55,749 bases of DNA from CAYNYM01 sp049366815. Its GTDB lineage: Bacteria > Desulfobacterota > DSM-4660 > Desulfatiglandales > HGW-15. Below the pieces are notes generated by a model. The model did no database searches and was not told the origin of the DNA. It saw only the letters and a list, made by a program, of their open reading frames with translations. This document shows positions 33,941 through 42,546 of this stretch, piece after piece; positions within the stretch are counted from its first letter, which is position 1, and the number at the start of each line of letters is the position of its first letter. Both the position numbers and the translations under genes were made by a program. The stretch lies in assembly GCA_049366815.1 (NCBI GenBank), contig JBMNCO010000113.1, positions 1 through 55,749 on the forward strand, in the 5' to 3' direction.

Positions 33941-34957
33941 ATGGCAAAACGTGTAGGAACAACGGTCATCGAACACATCCTGAGGCAGCAGCGCGAGAAA
34001 CCGGAGGCCACCGGCGCCTTCACCCATCTGCTCAGCGAACTCATCGTTGCGGCAAAGGTCATATCCCGGGAAGTCAATAAGGCCGGATTGACTGATATCC
34101 TCGGAGCGACAGGTGAAATTAATGTGCAGGACGAGAAGGTTCAGAAGCTGGACATCCTTTCCAATCGTGTCATCATCCAGCGCATGCGACATATCGGACA
34201 GCTCTGCTGCATGGGATCAGAGGAACTTGCGGATCTTATCGAGATTCCGCCTGAGTATCCAAAGGGCAGCTATGTCCTGCTCTTTGATCCGCTTGACGGC
34301 TCTTCCAATATCGATGTGAACGTAAGCATCGGAACCATTTTCGGCATCTATAAGAGGCTGAGTCCGGAAGACGGCGATGTTCAGATGAGTGACGTTCTTC
34401 AGCCCGGCATGAGACAGGTGGCGGCAGGCTACTTTATTTACGGTTCAAGCACCATCATGGTCTACACCACGGGAAACGGGGTGCACGGATTCACGCTTTA
34501 CCCGAGCGTGGGGGAATTTCTCCTCTCCCACGAAAACATCCGCATACCTGAAAAGGGCAGGATTTACAGCGTCAACGAGGGAAACTACAACCACTGGGAC
34601 GAAAAGAACCGCGCCGTTGTCGACTACTTTAAGTCAAACGACAAGGCGACCGGCCGGCCCTACACGTCCAGATACGTGGGCAGTCTGGTCGCCGATTTTC
34701 ACCGTAACCTTTTAAAGGGCGGGATCTTTATGTATCCTGCCGATCTCAAGGATCCCAAGAAACCCACCGGAAAGCTGCGGCTCATGGTTGAGGCGAATCC
34801 CCTGGCCATGGTGGTGCAACAGGCCGGGGGATATGCCAGCGACGGCCATGGGCCTATCCTGGAAATCCAGCCCGAGGCCTTACATCAGAGGGTGCCGCTC
34901 TACATCGGGAGCAAGGAAGACGTGAAAATGGCGGAAAGCATCCTAAGCGGGTCGTAA
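33941..34957 (+). CDS. fbp: Class 1 fructose-1,6-bisphosphatase
   Basis: A 338-residue gluconeogenic enzyme that hydrolyses fructose 1,6-bisphosphate to fructose 6-phosphate. The metal-binding signature is VLLFDPLDGSSNIDVN, with an upstream Glu pair in MGSEELADLIEI. Active-site residues recur in YTSRYVGSLVADFHRNLLKG and KLRLMVEANPLAMVVQQAGG. The ATG at 33941 has CAAGGAG ten bases upstream; longer readings add unlike residues. In eukaryotes class 1 FBPase is inhibited by fructose 2,6-bisphosphate, and the enzyme that makes and destroys that effector is encoded 5 kb downstream. Confidence 0.95.
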   Translation: MAKRVGTTVIEHILRQQREKPEATGAFTHLLSELIVAAKVISREVNKAGLTDILGATGEINVQDEKVQKLDILSNRVIIQRMRHIGQLCCMGSEELADLIEIPPEYPKGSYVLLFDPLDGSSNIDVNVSIGTIFGIYKRLSPEDGDVQMSDVLQPGMRQVAAGYFIYGSSTIMVYTTGNGVHGFTLYPSVGEFLLSHENIRIPEKGRIYSVNEGNYNHWDEKNRAVVDYFKSNDKATGRPYTSRYVGSLVADFHRNLLKGGIFMYPADLKDPKKPTGKLRLMVEANPLAMVVQQAGGYASDGHGPILEIQPEALHQRVPLYIGSKEDVKMAESILSGS

Positions 34958-35012
34958 TCGATACCGACGTCGCGTGAAAATACAGGTCGAATGGGCTGAA
35001 AAGGCATTTCTC

Positions 35013-36026
35013 TTACAAACCCGATTTTCTGTCCTGCACTATCTGGATAAAGGTCTCAATGCGCAGGGCCGTTCGACTGTCAACCCGGCCCGTTCGATCG
35101 CCCTCGATTGTGAGCATAGGAATGTGGAGGCTTTCCCGCAGGATGACGTCATACAGCTGCCGGAAACAGAATGTCTGCGTATAGTGAATCAGCCCGTCGA
35201 GCGCCCGCTCCTTCACGGCCGCAGTGATATCTTCTATCCTCCCCTGGATGTCATAGGGGTAGGTATAGGCAAGGTACTGGTCCACAATGTCGCCCTCATC
35301 AAAGGGCATGCTGAACTGTCTCTGGGTCTCATTGAAAACGACCCTCGCTCCCATTTTTTCGATCAGCTCGTAAAATCCGCTGAATATCGGGGGCACCCCC
35401 AGAAAACCCAGTCTTATTTCCGCGGATCGGGACCGGCGGGTTGTCGCCTCGGTGAGGAATCGATCCAATTCCTGCTCATAGGCGTCCACATCCCCATTGA
35501 AGTCGGAACTGCTCACAAGAAAGAGGTGATTCTCAAACCCGGTCACAACATTATCTACATGAGTCAGTCTGTCCAGTCTCCTCAGCTTTTCCCTGATCGG
35601 ACCGAGTCGTTTCCTCGTCCGCTCCACGTCGGACCATGTTACTGAAAAAAGGCGCATCAATCTTTCCATCTGCAGGGATAGGGCATGTCTATCCCTGTTC
35701 AGGGGATAATCAAAATGGATGACCTCCACGCCCCTTCGGGCCAGGATGGCACCCAAGGCAATGGTGTTGCTGCAGTCTCCTCCGGTCACGGCAATCACCT
35801 GTTTGACCCCCTGATTCAGCGTCGTGGCGTAGATCCCCTTGATCCATGAACAGATGTTGTGGGCAAATCCAGCGGCCTCCGCTTGATTGATGAGTTTTTC
35901 GGGTGAGGACGAATTGATAAAAACGTTGTTCAAATCGATGGGTTTGATGTCGGCGGCCAGGAGAATTTCCACTGGAATGGTTGATGTCAGACCGACCACT
36001 GACGCGTGCCTTGGAATATCAGACAA
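35013..36026 (-). CDS. 2-hydroxyacyl-CoA dehydratase-family protein (HgdB/FldB-like)
   Basis: A 337-residue protein of the PF06050 family, whose members carry 4Fe-4S clusters and dehydrate 2-hydroxyacyl-CoA or reduce similar substrates. The family opening VVGLTSTIPVEILLAADIKP is clear. Possible cluster Cys residues are in AHNICSWIKGIY, VTGGDCSNTIA and YTQTFCFRQLYD. Only one subunit is present; classic enzymes need two plus an ATP-dependent activator, neither of which is nearby, so the substrate is unknown. It follows the metallophosphatase gene by three bases. Confidence 0.85.
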   Translation of the reverse strand: MSDIPRHASVVGLTSTIPVEILLAADIKPIDLNNVFINSSSPEKLINQAEAAGFAHNICSWIKGIYATTLNQGVKQVIAVTGGDCSNTIALGAILARRGVEVIHFDYPLNRDRHALSLQMERLMRLFSVTWSDVERTRKRLGPIREKLRRLDRLTHVDNVVTGFENHLFLVSSSDFNGDVDAYEQELDRFLTEATTRRSRSAEIRLGFLGVPPIFSGFYELIEKMGARVVFNETQRQFSMPFDEGDIVDQYLAYTYPYDIQGRIEDITAAVKERALDGLIHYTQTFCFRQLYDVILRESLHIPMLTIEGDRTGRVDSRTALRIETFIQIVQDRKSGL

Positions 36027-36029
36027 GAT

Positions 36030-36680
36030 TTATGCCTCCACAAAATGAAACTGAAGCGCGGGCAGTTCGAGACAGGTCAATTTGTTGCCGTACACGGCAC
36101 CGGTATCCAGGCCGATCTTGTTCTCCATCACGAGGGGTTCCGGGAAGGGGGTATGGCCGAAAATCACTCTTTTCCCAAAATCATAATCGGAAAAGATAAA
36201 GGGATCTCTGATCCACACAAGATCTTCAAAGGCCTGTTTATCGAGAGGTACACCGGGTCGGAAACCGGCGTGGACCACATAGTAGTCATCCAGCTCAATC
36301 CAATGCTTAAGGGCCCTCATAAAAACCACATGATCCTCTGGGATCTCTATCCCGTCCCGAATTGATTGCCCTCGGCGATAACTCCTCAGGGTAGCCTCAC
36401 CGCCGTTGAAAAGGAATGTGGTCATATTTCCGGTATCCAGGTATTCAAGAAAGATGCTTTCATGATTGCCCATCAGACACTGCACCGAGGGGGAAAGCCG
36501 GGAGATTTTCATGACAAGATCAATGACCCCCTTGGAGTTTTCTCCCCGGTCAACGTAGTCACCCAGAAAGATCAGCCCGTCCCTCTCCGGGCGCCATTTG
36601 ATCCGGTCCAGCATCCGCGTCAACGGGTCAAGACATCCGTGAATGTCACCTATGATGAATATCCTGCCCGCATTTTTCAT
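36030..36680 (-). CDS. Calcineurin-like metallophosphoesterase (PrpA/serine-threonine phosphatase type)
   Basis: A 216-residue phosphatase. The metal-binding motifs are IIGDIHGCLDPL, IFLGDYVDRGENSKG and LMGNHESIFLEYL, with a later His in VVHAGFRPGVP and GHTPFPEPL. This is the bacteriophage lambda/PrpA layout. Members act on phosphoproteins or on dinucleotide polyphosphates. The ATG overlaps the stop of the radical SAM gene by four bases, so it is translationally coupled. Confidence 0.92.
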   Translation of the reverse strand: MKNAGRIFIIGDIHGCLDPLTRMLDRIKWRPERDGLIFLGDYVDRGENSKGVIDLVMKISRLSPSVQCLMGNHESIFLEYLDTGNMTTFLFNGGEATLRSYRRGQSIRDGIEIPEDHVVFMRALKHWIELDDYYVVHAGFRPGVPLDKQAFEDLVWIRDPFIFSDYDFGKRVIFGHTPFPEPLVMENKIGLDTGAVYGNKLTCLELPALQFHFVEA

Positions 36681-37672
36681 AAGCCGAAGACCAGTCTGAT
36701 GCGATCCCTCTTGTCGAGACGTTTCAGCCCCGCCCGCTTTGCTGCATCCACCGCATCCCTGAATTCACCCGGTTCGACTCTCCGGTTTATCAAGGGATCC
36801 CGGTGGGCCTCTCCACAAGGTCGATACTGATCCATCACGTTCACATAGGTATTGGTGGAAATTTCCTCAGCAAGAAACGCCATGGCCTCTTCCGTTCCAG
36901 CCAGGTTGTTGGGCATGACCAGGTGCCTCACGAGCAATCCCCTGACCCCTACACCCTCATCATCCAGGATCAAATCACCCACCTGTCGATGCATCTCCTT
37001 TATGGCCGCAACGGCCGCTTCCCTGTAATCAGGCGCGCTGCAAAATCTACCGGCCCAACCCGGGTCCCAGAATTTAAAATCCGGCATATAGATATCAAAC
37101 ACACCGTCCAGTAATTTCAGGGTCTCCACAGCGTCGTATCCGCTGGAATTGTAGACCAGGGGCACACGCAGCCCCCCCTCGACGGCACCGGGCAGGGCCT
37201 CCAGAATCTGAGGGATGACATGGGTTGGTGTCACAAAATTGATATTATGGCACCCTCTTGCGGCGAGGTCGAGCATCATGGCGGCCAGTTGGTCAGGCGT
37301 GACGTCCACCCCTTCCCTCTGATGGCTGATTTCGAAGTTCTGACAGAAACTGCAGAGCAGATTACAGGAACTGATGAAAATGGTCCCCGATCCGAACCTT
37401 CCAACCAGGGGCGCCTCCTCACCGAAATGGGCGTTGTAGCCGGCAACCCGCGCCTTTCTCCCCGTCCTGCAAAAACCTCTTTCGCCCTGGATGCGGTTCA
37501 CGCCGCAACCTCTCGGACAGAGGTGACAGGATTCCATCAGCGCCAAGGCAGCCCCTATCCTCTCCTGGATTTTCCCTTCTTGATGAAGCCTGATATAGGA
37601 CGGTTCCATAGTCTCAAGACTGTACCCGGCCGGCGTTTTGTGGGAGTTCCTGACAGGGCCCCTTTTGCCCAT
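36677..37672 (-). CDS. Radical SAM protein, PflX-like
   Basis: A 331-residue radical SAM enzyme of the PflX/COG1313 type, related to pyruvate formate-lyase activating enzymes. The cluster motif is CNLLCSFCQNFEIS (CX3CX2C). An N-terminal Cys-rich segment CHLCPRGCGVNRIQGERGFC may bind a second cluster. YNAHFGEEAPLVGRFGSG and YMPDFKFWDP are conserved blocks. AAGGGGG lies ten bases before the ATG at 37672. Substrates of PflX-like proteins are not established. It begins a tight set with the phosphatase and the dehydratase-like gene. Confidence 0.9.
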   Translation of the reverse strand: MGKRGPVRNSHKTPAGYSLETMEPSYIRLHQEGKIQERIGAALALMESCHLCPRGCGVNRIQGERGFCRTGRKARVAGYNAHFGEEAPLVGRFGSGTIFISSCNLLCSFCQNFEISHQREGVDVTPDQLAAMMLDLAARGCHNINFVTPTHVIPQILEALPGAVEGGLRVPLVYNSSGYDAVETLKLLDGVFDIYMPDFKFWDPGWAGRFCSAPDYREAAVAAIKEMHRQVGDLILDDEGVGVRGLLVRHLVMPNNLAGTEEAMAFLAEEISTNTYVNVMDQYRPCGEAHRDPLINRRVEPGEFRDAVDAAKRAGLKRLDKRDRIRLVFGL

Positions 37673-37698
37673 CGGCCGACTTACCCCCTTTTACGGCA

Positions 37699-38403
37699 TC
37701 AATCCCGGCTGGAGCCGAAGATCCTCAGGAGCATGAGAAAGAGATTGATGAAGTCAAGGTAAAGGGAAAGTGCCCCGAGAATGGCCCCTTTTCTCTTCAC
37801 CGCCCCATCAAGATCGGCGGGCTGGGTCAGGGCCATGTTTTTGATCTTCTGGGTATCATAGGCGGTCAGCCCCACAAATACGATCACGCCGATATAACTG
37901 ACGATCCTGCTCACGGCACTGCTCAGAATGAACATATTGACAAGGGAGGCGATGATGATGCCGATGAGCCCCATCATGAGAAAACCCCCGAGGGATGTCA
38001 GATCCCTTTTGGTCACCCATCCATAGACACTGCAGGCAAGGAAAGTCGCCGAACAGATAAGAAAGGTGCTCGTGATGGATTCACTCGTGTAAAGCCTGAA
38101 GATAATCGAGAGTGTCGCGCCGTTCAGGGCGGAATAAAGGACAAAGAGGCCGGTGGCCGTGCCGGCACTCATCCTGTTGACAAGCCCGCTGATAGAAAAC
38201 ACCAGCACCAGCTCACCCAGAATGAGGCCGTAAAAAATAAGTCTGTTCTGAAAAATCAACTGGAAAAGCGCCTGACTGTTGGATACATAAAAGGCAACAA
38301 AAGCCGTCAACGCAAGTCCGATACACATCCAGTTGTAAACGCTTCGGACGAAATCATTGACCAGTTCCTGAGTCCGGCTCTGTGGGAGGGGAATGGTTTG
38401 CAT
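37699..38403 (-). CDS. Bax inhibitor-1/YccA family membrane protein
   Basis: A 234-residue protein with seven hydrophobic segments of the BI-1/UPF0005 family, which form pH-sensitive Ca2+ leak channels or modulate membrane proteases such as FtsH. The conserved part is YIGVIVFVGLTAYDTQKIKN and ends in SLYLDFINLFLMLLRIFGSS. AAGGAGG lies 11 bases before the ATG. It is 26 bases upstream of the radical SAM gene, so it is probably cotranscribed with it. Confidence 0.92.
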   Translation of the reverse strand: MQTIPLPQSRTQELVNDFVRSVYNWMCIGLALTAFVAFYVSNSQALFQLIFQNRLIFYGLILGELVLVFSISGLVNRMSAGTATGLFVLYSALNGATLSIIFRLYTSESITSTFLICSATFLACSVYGWVTKRDLTSLGGFLMMGLIGIIIASLVNMFILSSAVSRIVSYIGVIVFVGLTAYDTQKIKNMALTQPADLDGAVKRKGAILGALSLYLDFINLFLMLLRIFGSSRD

Positions 38404-38468
38404 GCTGATATAAACCTCCTTGTTTTGATTGTTCGACTTTCACAACACCTTAGCGTGCCGTCTGCGAT

Positions 38469-38574
38469 CAGCGTTCAACGCGCAACCTCATGCCTTGGCC
38501 TTGCATGGTTTTTGCCGCTACTGGATCGACGCGGCTCGGCGCGAATCCGGCAGTGTTCATTTCAGAATGAGCAC
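38469..38574 (+). repeat. Dispersed intergenic repeat, copy A
   Basis: A 106-base sequence resembling 45608-45707. The best-kept core is CCTCATGCCTTG and then TTGCA, and both copies end in ATGAGCAC. Both are in intergenic DNA on the same strand. Similarity is high in the first 45 bases and patchy after that. Confidence 0.55.
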
Positions 38575-38622
38575 GGCCATGCCGCTCCTGTATAGGTTAT
38601 TTTAAGAATTATTTCAAGGCAG

Positions 38623-39906
38623 TCAAATAACCCTCATTTTAATTCTATTGTCTGAAGACGCCAGCCCAGTCTCGAGATCTCGGATTCTCTGAATGCTCGG
38701 AGGATGAGAGGCCTTGAACAGGACATGCAGGGGATGGGGGAACAGATTTGAGAGATTTTCACGGGCCAGCCTCTTGAGTGCCTGGATAAGGGGTGTCGGG
38801 GTGCCAAGAATCTCACGGGCGTAGGCATCCGCCTGTCGTTCGAATCTTCTCGAAACAAACATGGCCATGGGCGAAACAAAGAAGCTGACGGGTTCCCACA
38901 GGATTCCCACAAGAAAAAGTCCGGCGTATAGCGGCATGCCGGAGAAGCCGAAACTTTGGTACAACCCCTCCCAGGCCATGATTTTGGAGGCGAGAAACAG
39001 GAGCAGACATGAGGTCATTCCCGTCAGGGCAAGCTGTTTCCAGAGGTGGTGTTTCTTCATGTGACCGATCTCGTGTGACAGCACGGCCATTATTTCATCT
39101 GCGCCATGAGATTCGAGAAGGCTGTCAAAAAGCACGATCCTTTTGGCCTTTCCCAGACCGCAGAAACAGGCGTTGGTATGCCGGCTCCTCCTTGACGCAT
39201 CGATCTGGTAGATCCCGCTGAGAGGGATGCCTTCCTTTTTTGCCAGGTGCTCGATCTTTTCTCTCAAATCGACATCCTCGATCGTACTGAACGTATTGAA
39301 CAGGGGAGCGATGACAGAGGGATAGAGGATTGTGACCATCATCTGAAAGAACAGGTAGACAGTCCATGCCAGAAACCACCATGCGCGTCCCCCGTAAAGG
39401 GCCACACAGAGGATTCCGGACAGAAACAGGCCTCCCAGGATGAGGCCGATGACCCCGCCCTTGATCAGATCGAGAAACCAGGTCTTCAGGGTTCGGGTAT
39501 TGAAACCATGATTCTCTTCGATAACAAAAATACGATAGTAGTCAAAAGGGATTTCGATAACCGCCATGATGAGACTTAAGGCACCGAAGAAAATCAACCC
39601 CGAGGCGACGACACCCAACCCTTTCAGGGATTCTGCGAACCAGGGCAGCAGGCCCGAAAGAATAATAGAAAGAAACAGAATTTTGCCGACAACGGCCCTG
39701 ACCGTGGCGAACCGGTTATTGTCGATGCTGTAGGCGCTGCTCTTGCTCAGGTGCTCTTTTTTGAGATCCGCGGCAAGGATCTCCGGCACCTCTTGACCGA
39801 ACTTTCGCAAATAATGCATATTGAGGAGACCGATCCCCAAATCGGCCAAAGACGCAAGGAGGTACAAGATGAGATAGCCACCCAAAATTATGTTGATCGA
39901 TATCAT
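38623..39906 (-). CDS. Ste24/CAAX prenyl protease 1-like M48 metallopeptidase
   Basis: A 427-residue membrane zinc protease. The zinc motif is VLSHEIGHMKKHH with the third ligand region in RRFERQADAYAREIL. Six or seven hydrophobic segments surround it. The N-terminal block DYYRIFVIEENHGFNTRTLK is diagnostic of the Ste24 branch rather than HtpX. In bacteria this branch is thought to handle damaged or misfolded membrane proteins. The 5' end lies about 100 bases from the divergent 6-phosphofructo-2-kinase gene. Confidence 0.92.
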   Translation of the reverse strand: MISINIILGGYLILYLLASLADLGIGLLNMHYLRKFGQEVPEILAADLKKEHLSKSSAYSIDNNRFATVRAVVGKILFLSIILSGLLPWFAESLKGLGVVASGLIFFGALSLIMAVIEIPFDYYRIFVIEENHGFNTRTLKTWFLDLIKGGVIGLILGGLFLSGILCVALYGGRAWWFLAWTVYLFFQMMVTILYPSVIAPLFNTFSTIEDVDLREKIEHLAKKEGIPLSGIYQIDASRRSRHTNACFCGLGKAKRIVLFDSLLESHGADEIMAVLSHEIGHMKKHHLWKQLALTGMTSCLLLFLASKIMAWEGLYQSFGFSGMPLYAGLFLVGILWEPVSFFVSPMAMFVSRRFERQADAYAREILGTPTPLIQALKRLARENLSNLFPHPLHVLFKASHPPSIQRIRDLETGLASSDNRIKMRVI

Positions 39907-40006
39907 TTTTCTATCTTATCATACCCCACACAACGCATATCAGGCACCGCTGGTGTCGCGCGACAATTTCACATCCGTTCCGGACACTGTTCATGAGAAA
40001 CGATCA

Positions 40007-41221
40007 ATGAGAAAAGGCAAATTATTTATTGTAATGGTCGGCCTTCCCGCCCGCGGCAAATCCACTGTAGCGACGAAATTGAGAGAAAGCCTGGGCCATG
40101 ATTCCTTGAAGGTCAGGATCTTCAACAATGGAAAGCTCAGACGAAAGATGATCCCTGAAAACACGTCCTATGCCGATTTTTTTGATCCGAAAAACAAGGC
40201 AGGGGTTGCCCTTCGGGAAAAGATCGGATTAACAAATCTGCAGAGGGCCAGGAAATACATCAATCAAGAGGGAAACATTGCCATATTGGATGCCACGAAT
40301 GCAAGCCGGGAAAGGAGAAAGAAGATTCAGGCCCTGCTTGGGGACTATCCCATCCTGTTCTTGGAATGCGTCAACGAGGACGATGAAATCCTATCAGCCA
40401 GCATCCTTCAGAAAATTGATCTGGAAGAATTCGGGCATCTGAGTCAGGAGGAGGCGATAAGGAGTTTCAGACAACGCATCGCCTATTACCGCTCCATTTA
40501 CGATCCCCTCGAAAAGGAGACCAGTTTTATCAAGCTGGATTCCCTCAATAACCGGATCATTGTGGAGGAATTGGGTTCCGACATTCCCTTTCTGGAACAA
40601 CTGAGAGATTTTCTTTTGACGGATATGGTCAAGAACCTCTATCTCATTCGCCACGGCGAAACCCACTTCAACATCGAGGACCGGATCGGGGGGGATTCCA
40701 GTCTCAGCGAGGCGGGCATGAAACAGGGCGAGGCCCTTGCAGCCTATTTCAAGAACAAGGAAATCCCACTGATCTTCACCAGTCGGAAGAAGAGGACGAT
40801 CCAGACGGCGGAGCCTATAAAGGCCCTGCAGAAGAGGTGCGAGATTATCCCGCTGGAGGAATTTAATGAAATCGACAGCGGCATCTGTGAAAGAATGAGC
40901 TATGAGGAAATAAAGAAAGGCCTTCCGCAGGTCTATCGGGAACGAAAGAAAGACAAGTTCAATTATGTCTACCCCGGTGGCGAGGGTTATGTCACCATGC
41001 AGGACAGGATCCATAGGGGCATTAAAAAGGCGCTCTACCTCAGCAAACCCACCGACAATATCATGATCATCGGTCACAGGGCCGTAAATCGCATGATTCT
41101 TTCCCACTTTCTCTACCGTCGGCGGGAAGACGTCCCCTACATATATATTCCTCAAGACAGATTCTACTTCATCTCGTCCACCCACAACAAGAAACTCTTT
41201 CAGCTCAAGCGATATCAATGA
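40007..41221 (+). CDS. Bifunctional 6-phosphofructo-2-kinase/fructose-2,6-bisphosphatase
   Basis: A 404-residue protein with the full eukaryotic PFKFB layout. Residues 1-200 are the kinase: Walker A VGLPARGKST (11-20), SYADFFDPKNKAG, AILDATNASRERR, FLECVNEDDEI and FRQRIAYYRSIYDPLE. Residues 207-404 are the phosphatase: LIRHGETHFN (His216 is the expected phospho-His), RIGGDSSLSEAG (226-237), IFTSRKKRTIQTAEPI, EFNEIDSGICERMSYEEI, YPGGEGYVTM and GHRAVNRMILSHFLYRR (His357). RIGGDS and TSxxKRTIQTAE separate it from ordinary phosphoglycerate mutases. It would make and break fructose 2,6-bisphosphate. Both active sites look intact. The ribosome binding site is weak. The fbp gene lies 5 kb upstream. 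Confidence 0.92.
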   Translation: MRKGKLFIVMVGLPARGKSTVATKLRESLGHDSLKVRIFNNGKLRRKMIPENTSYADFFDPKNKAGVALREKIGLTNLQRARKYINQEGNIAILDATNASRERRKKIQALLGDYPILFLECVNEDDEILSASILQKIDLEEFGHLSQEEAIRSFRQRIAYYRSIYDPLEKETSFIKLDSLNNRIIVEELGSDIPFLEQLRDFLLTDMVKNLYLIRHGETHFNIEDRIGGDSSLSEAGMKQGEALAAYFKNKEIPLIFTSRKKRTIQTAEPIKALQKRCEIIPLEEFNEIDSGICERMSYEEIKKGLPQVYRERKKDKFNYVYPGGEGYVTMQDRIHRGIKKALYLSKPTDNIMIIGHRAVNRMILSHFLYRRREDVPYIYIPQDRFYFISSTHNKKLFQLKRYQ

Positions 41222-41390
41222 TTCCAGGGCGTTTTGCGACCCGGCTTCTGTCTCCATAAGGTGTGCCGATCTCTTGGATCCAATGAGGACAAAAAATGTC
41301 ACCGAAGTGAATCAGCCCTGTCGAAGGCATGCAATAAAAATCTTCAGCATCGCGAACCGTTCATGATGCGTGTCAAGGAAGGAGGTTCGA

Positions 41391-41888
41391 ATGGTCACCA
41401 CAAAGGCACCTTCGAGTACCAGGATGACCAAGGCGATCATCGACTTGTTGATCAATGTTCCCATGTTCGATTCCCTCAAGGCCGACGAACTGAAAATCGT
41501 CGCCAAACACATGAATTTCATCGATCTCACCAAAAATGAGATCCTGTTCAAGGAAGGGGAGACAGGGGATTACGTCTGTTTCGTTGTGGAAGGTTCTCTG
41601 GACGTTCTTAAGGCGAAGGGAAGCGGTGAATATGTCGTCCTTGCCTCTCTGCCGAAGGGGCGCTCGATCGGAGAGATGGCCGCCATTGACGACTTCCCGC
41701 GTTCAGCGACCGTCAGAGCGCGCGATAAGGCGACACTCGTAATCCTCACGCGCAAGGGTTTTGATGTGATCCTGCAAAACTCACCACAGATCGGTGTCAA
41801 AATCCTCAAGGGCATTGCGCGCCTCTTGAGTCAAAATCTACGCCAGACCTCCAGCCGCCTTGTGGACCAACTCTTGCCACTCGGTTAA
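41391..41888 (+). CDS. Cyclic-nucleotide-binding domain protein
   Basis: A 165-residue protein made almost only of one CRP-type effector domain. The phosphate-binding cassette is KGRSIGEMAAIDDFPRSATV, with the Glu and Arg needed for cNMP contact. LFKEGETGDYVCFVVEGSLD is the preceding barrel strand pair. There is no helix-turn-helix, so it is not a CRP-type regulator; it may sense cAMP or cGMP and act on a partner protein. AAGGAGG is six bases before the ATG. A second cNMP-type domain is encoded at 46363-47568. Confidence 0.9.
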   Translation: MVTTKAPSSTRMTKAIIDLLINVPMFDSLKADELKIVAKHMNFIDLTKNEILFKEGETGDYVCFVVEGSLDVLKAKGSGEYVVLASLPKGRSIGEMAAIDDFPRSATVRARDKATLVILTRKGFDVILQNSPQIGVKILKGIARLLSQNLRQTSSRLVDQLLPLG

Positions 41889-41937
41889 TTCGCGAGGAAA
41901 AGGATGTCGGCATAAGATATCAATGAGGGGATGTCCT

Positions 41938-42282
41938 ATGGCGAAAACAAGAATTTCGGCCGTTCTCTGGGTCCTTTTGGTCCTTTCCATGACCGTTTCC
42001 GTTCACGCCGGCCCCGTGGTCTCATGCGAAGTCAAAAAAGTCAGAGAGCATGACCTTCTGATGACTTTTGTGTGGGATGTCTCTGTGGTTTCTGAAAAAC
42101 ATTACGACGCATGCGATCTGTCGATCTCTTTTCAGGATGGTCAGGGGCGGGAAATACTTATTGTAAAGGAGACAATCGAGATCAAGGCAGGTTCGAACGC
42201 CTTTGAGGGCCATGAAATCTGTGACATCGAGACCTGGCAGCGCATCAAAAAGTATGTGGCCAAGCTAGATTGTGTCTTTTGA
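41938..42282 (+). CDS. Small exported protein of unknown function
   Basis: A 114-residue protein. Residues 1-25 form a signal peptide (MAKTRISAVLWVLLVLSMTV), probably cleaved after VHA. The mature part (VVSCEVKKVREHDLLMTFVW) has four Cys, which could form disulfides in the periplasm. I do not recognise a family. GAGGGG lies before the ATG at 41938; an alternative ATG at 41923 is possible. It follows the cNMP-binding gene by 49 bases. Confidence 0.65.
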   Translation: MAKTRISAVLWVLLVLSMTVSVHAGPVVSCEVKKVREHDLLMTFVWDVSVVSEKHYDACDLSISFQDGQGREILIVKETIEIKAGSNAFEGHEICDIETWQRIKKYVAKLDCVF

Positions 42283-42546
42283 TCCTTTTCCAGAGGGTCT
42301 GCCGCCGGCAACCGATGATCTGACCCCTCACGTGTTGCAGGCCGCGGAGGCACGGCTTTCCATGAGCCTTTCAAGAAAGGTGCGCCACCAGCCCATCTTT
42401 TTTCTTGGTGGAGGTTTGTGAACTGTTCCTCCGTCCTCTTTTTCCGACATCGCATTGACCTTTTTCCGAGTCCGGCAAAACGCAGGGCACTCACACGGAC
42501 CGGACTCGAATGTCCTGATGAGCCGAACAGGGGATCTTCCCGTTTT

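Noticed and set aside
38490..38520. Minus-strand GGCAAAAACCATGCA as a sigma-54 promoter for the Bax inhibitor-like gene
   Set aside because: The GG and GC spacing fits but the rest is poor, and it lies inside a dispersed repeat whose other copy lacks the GG.
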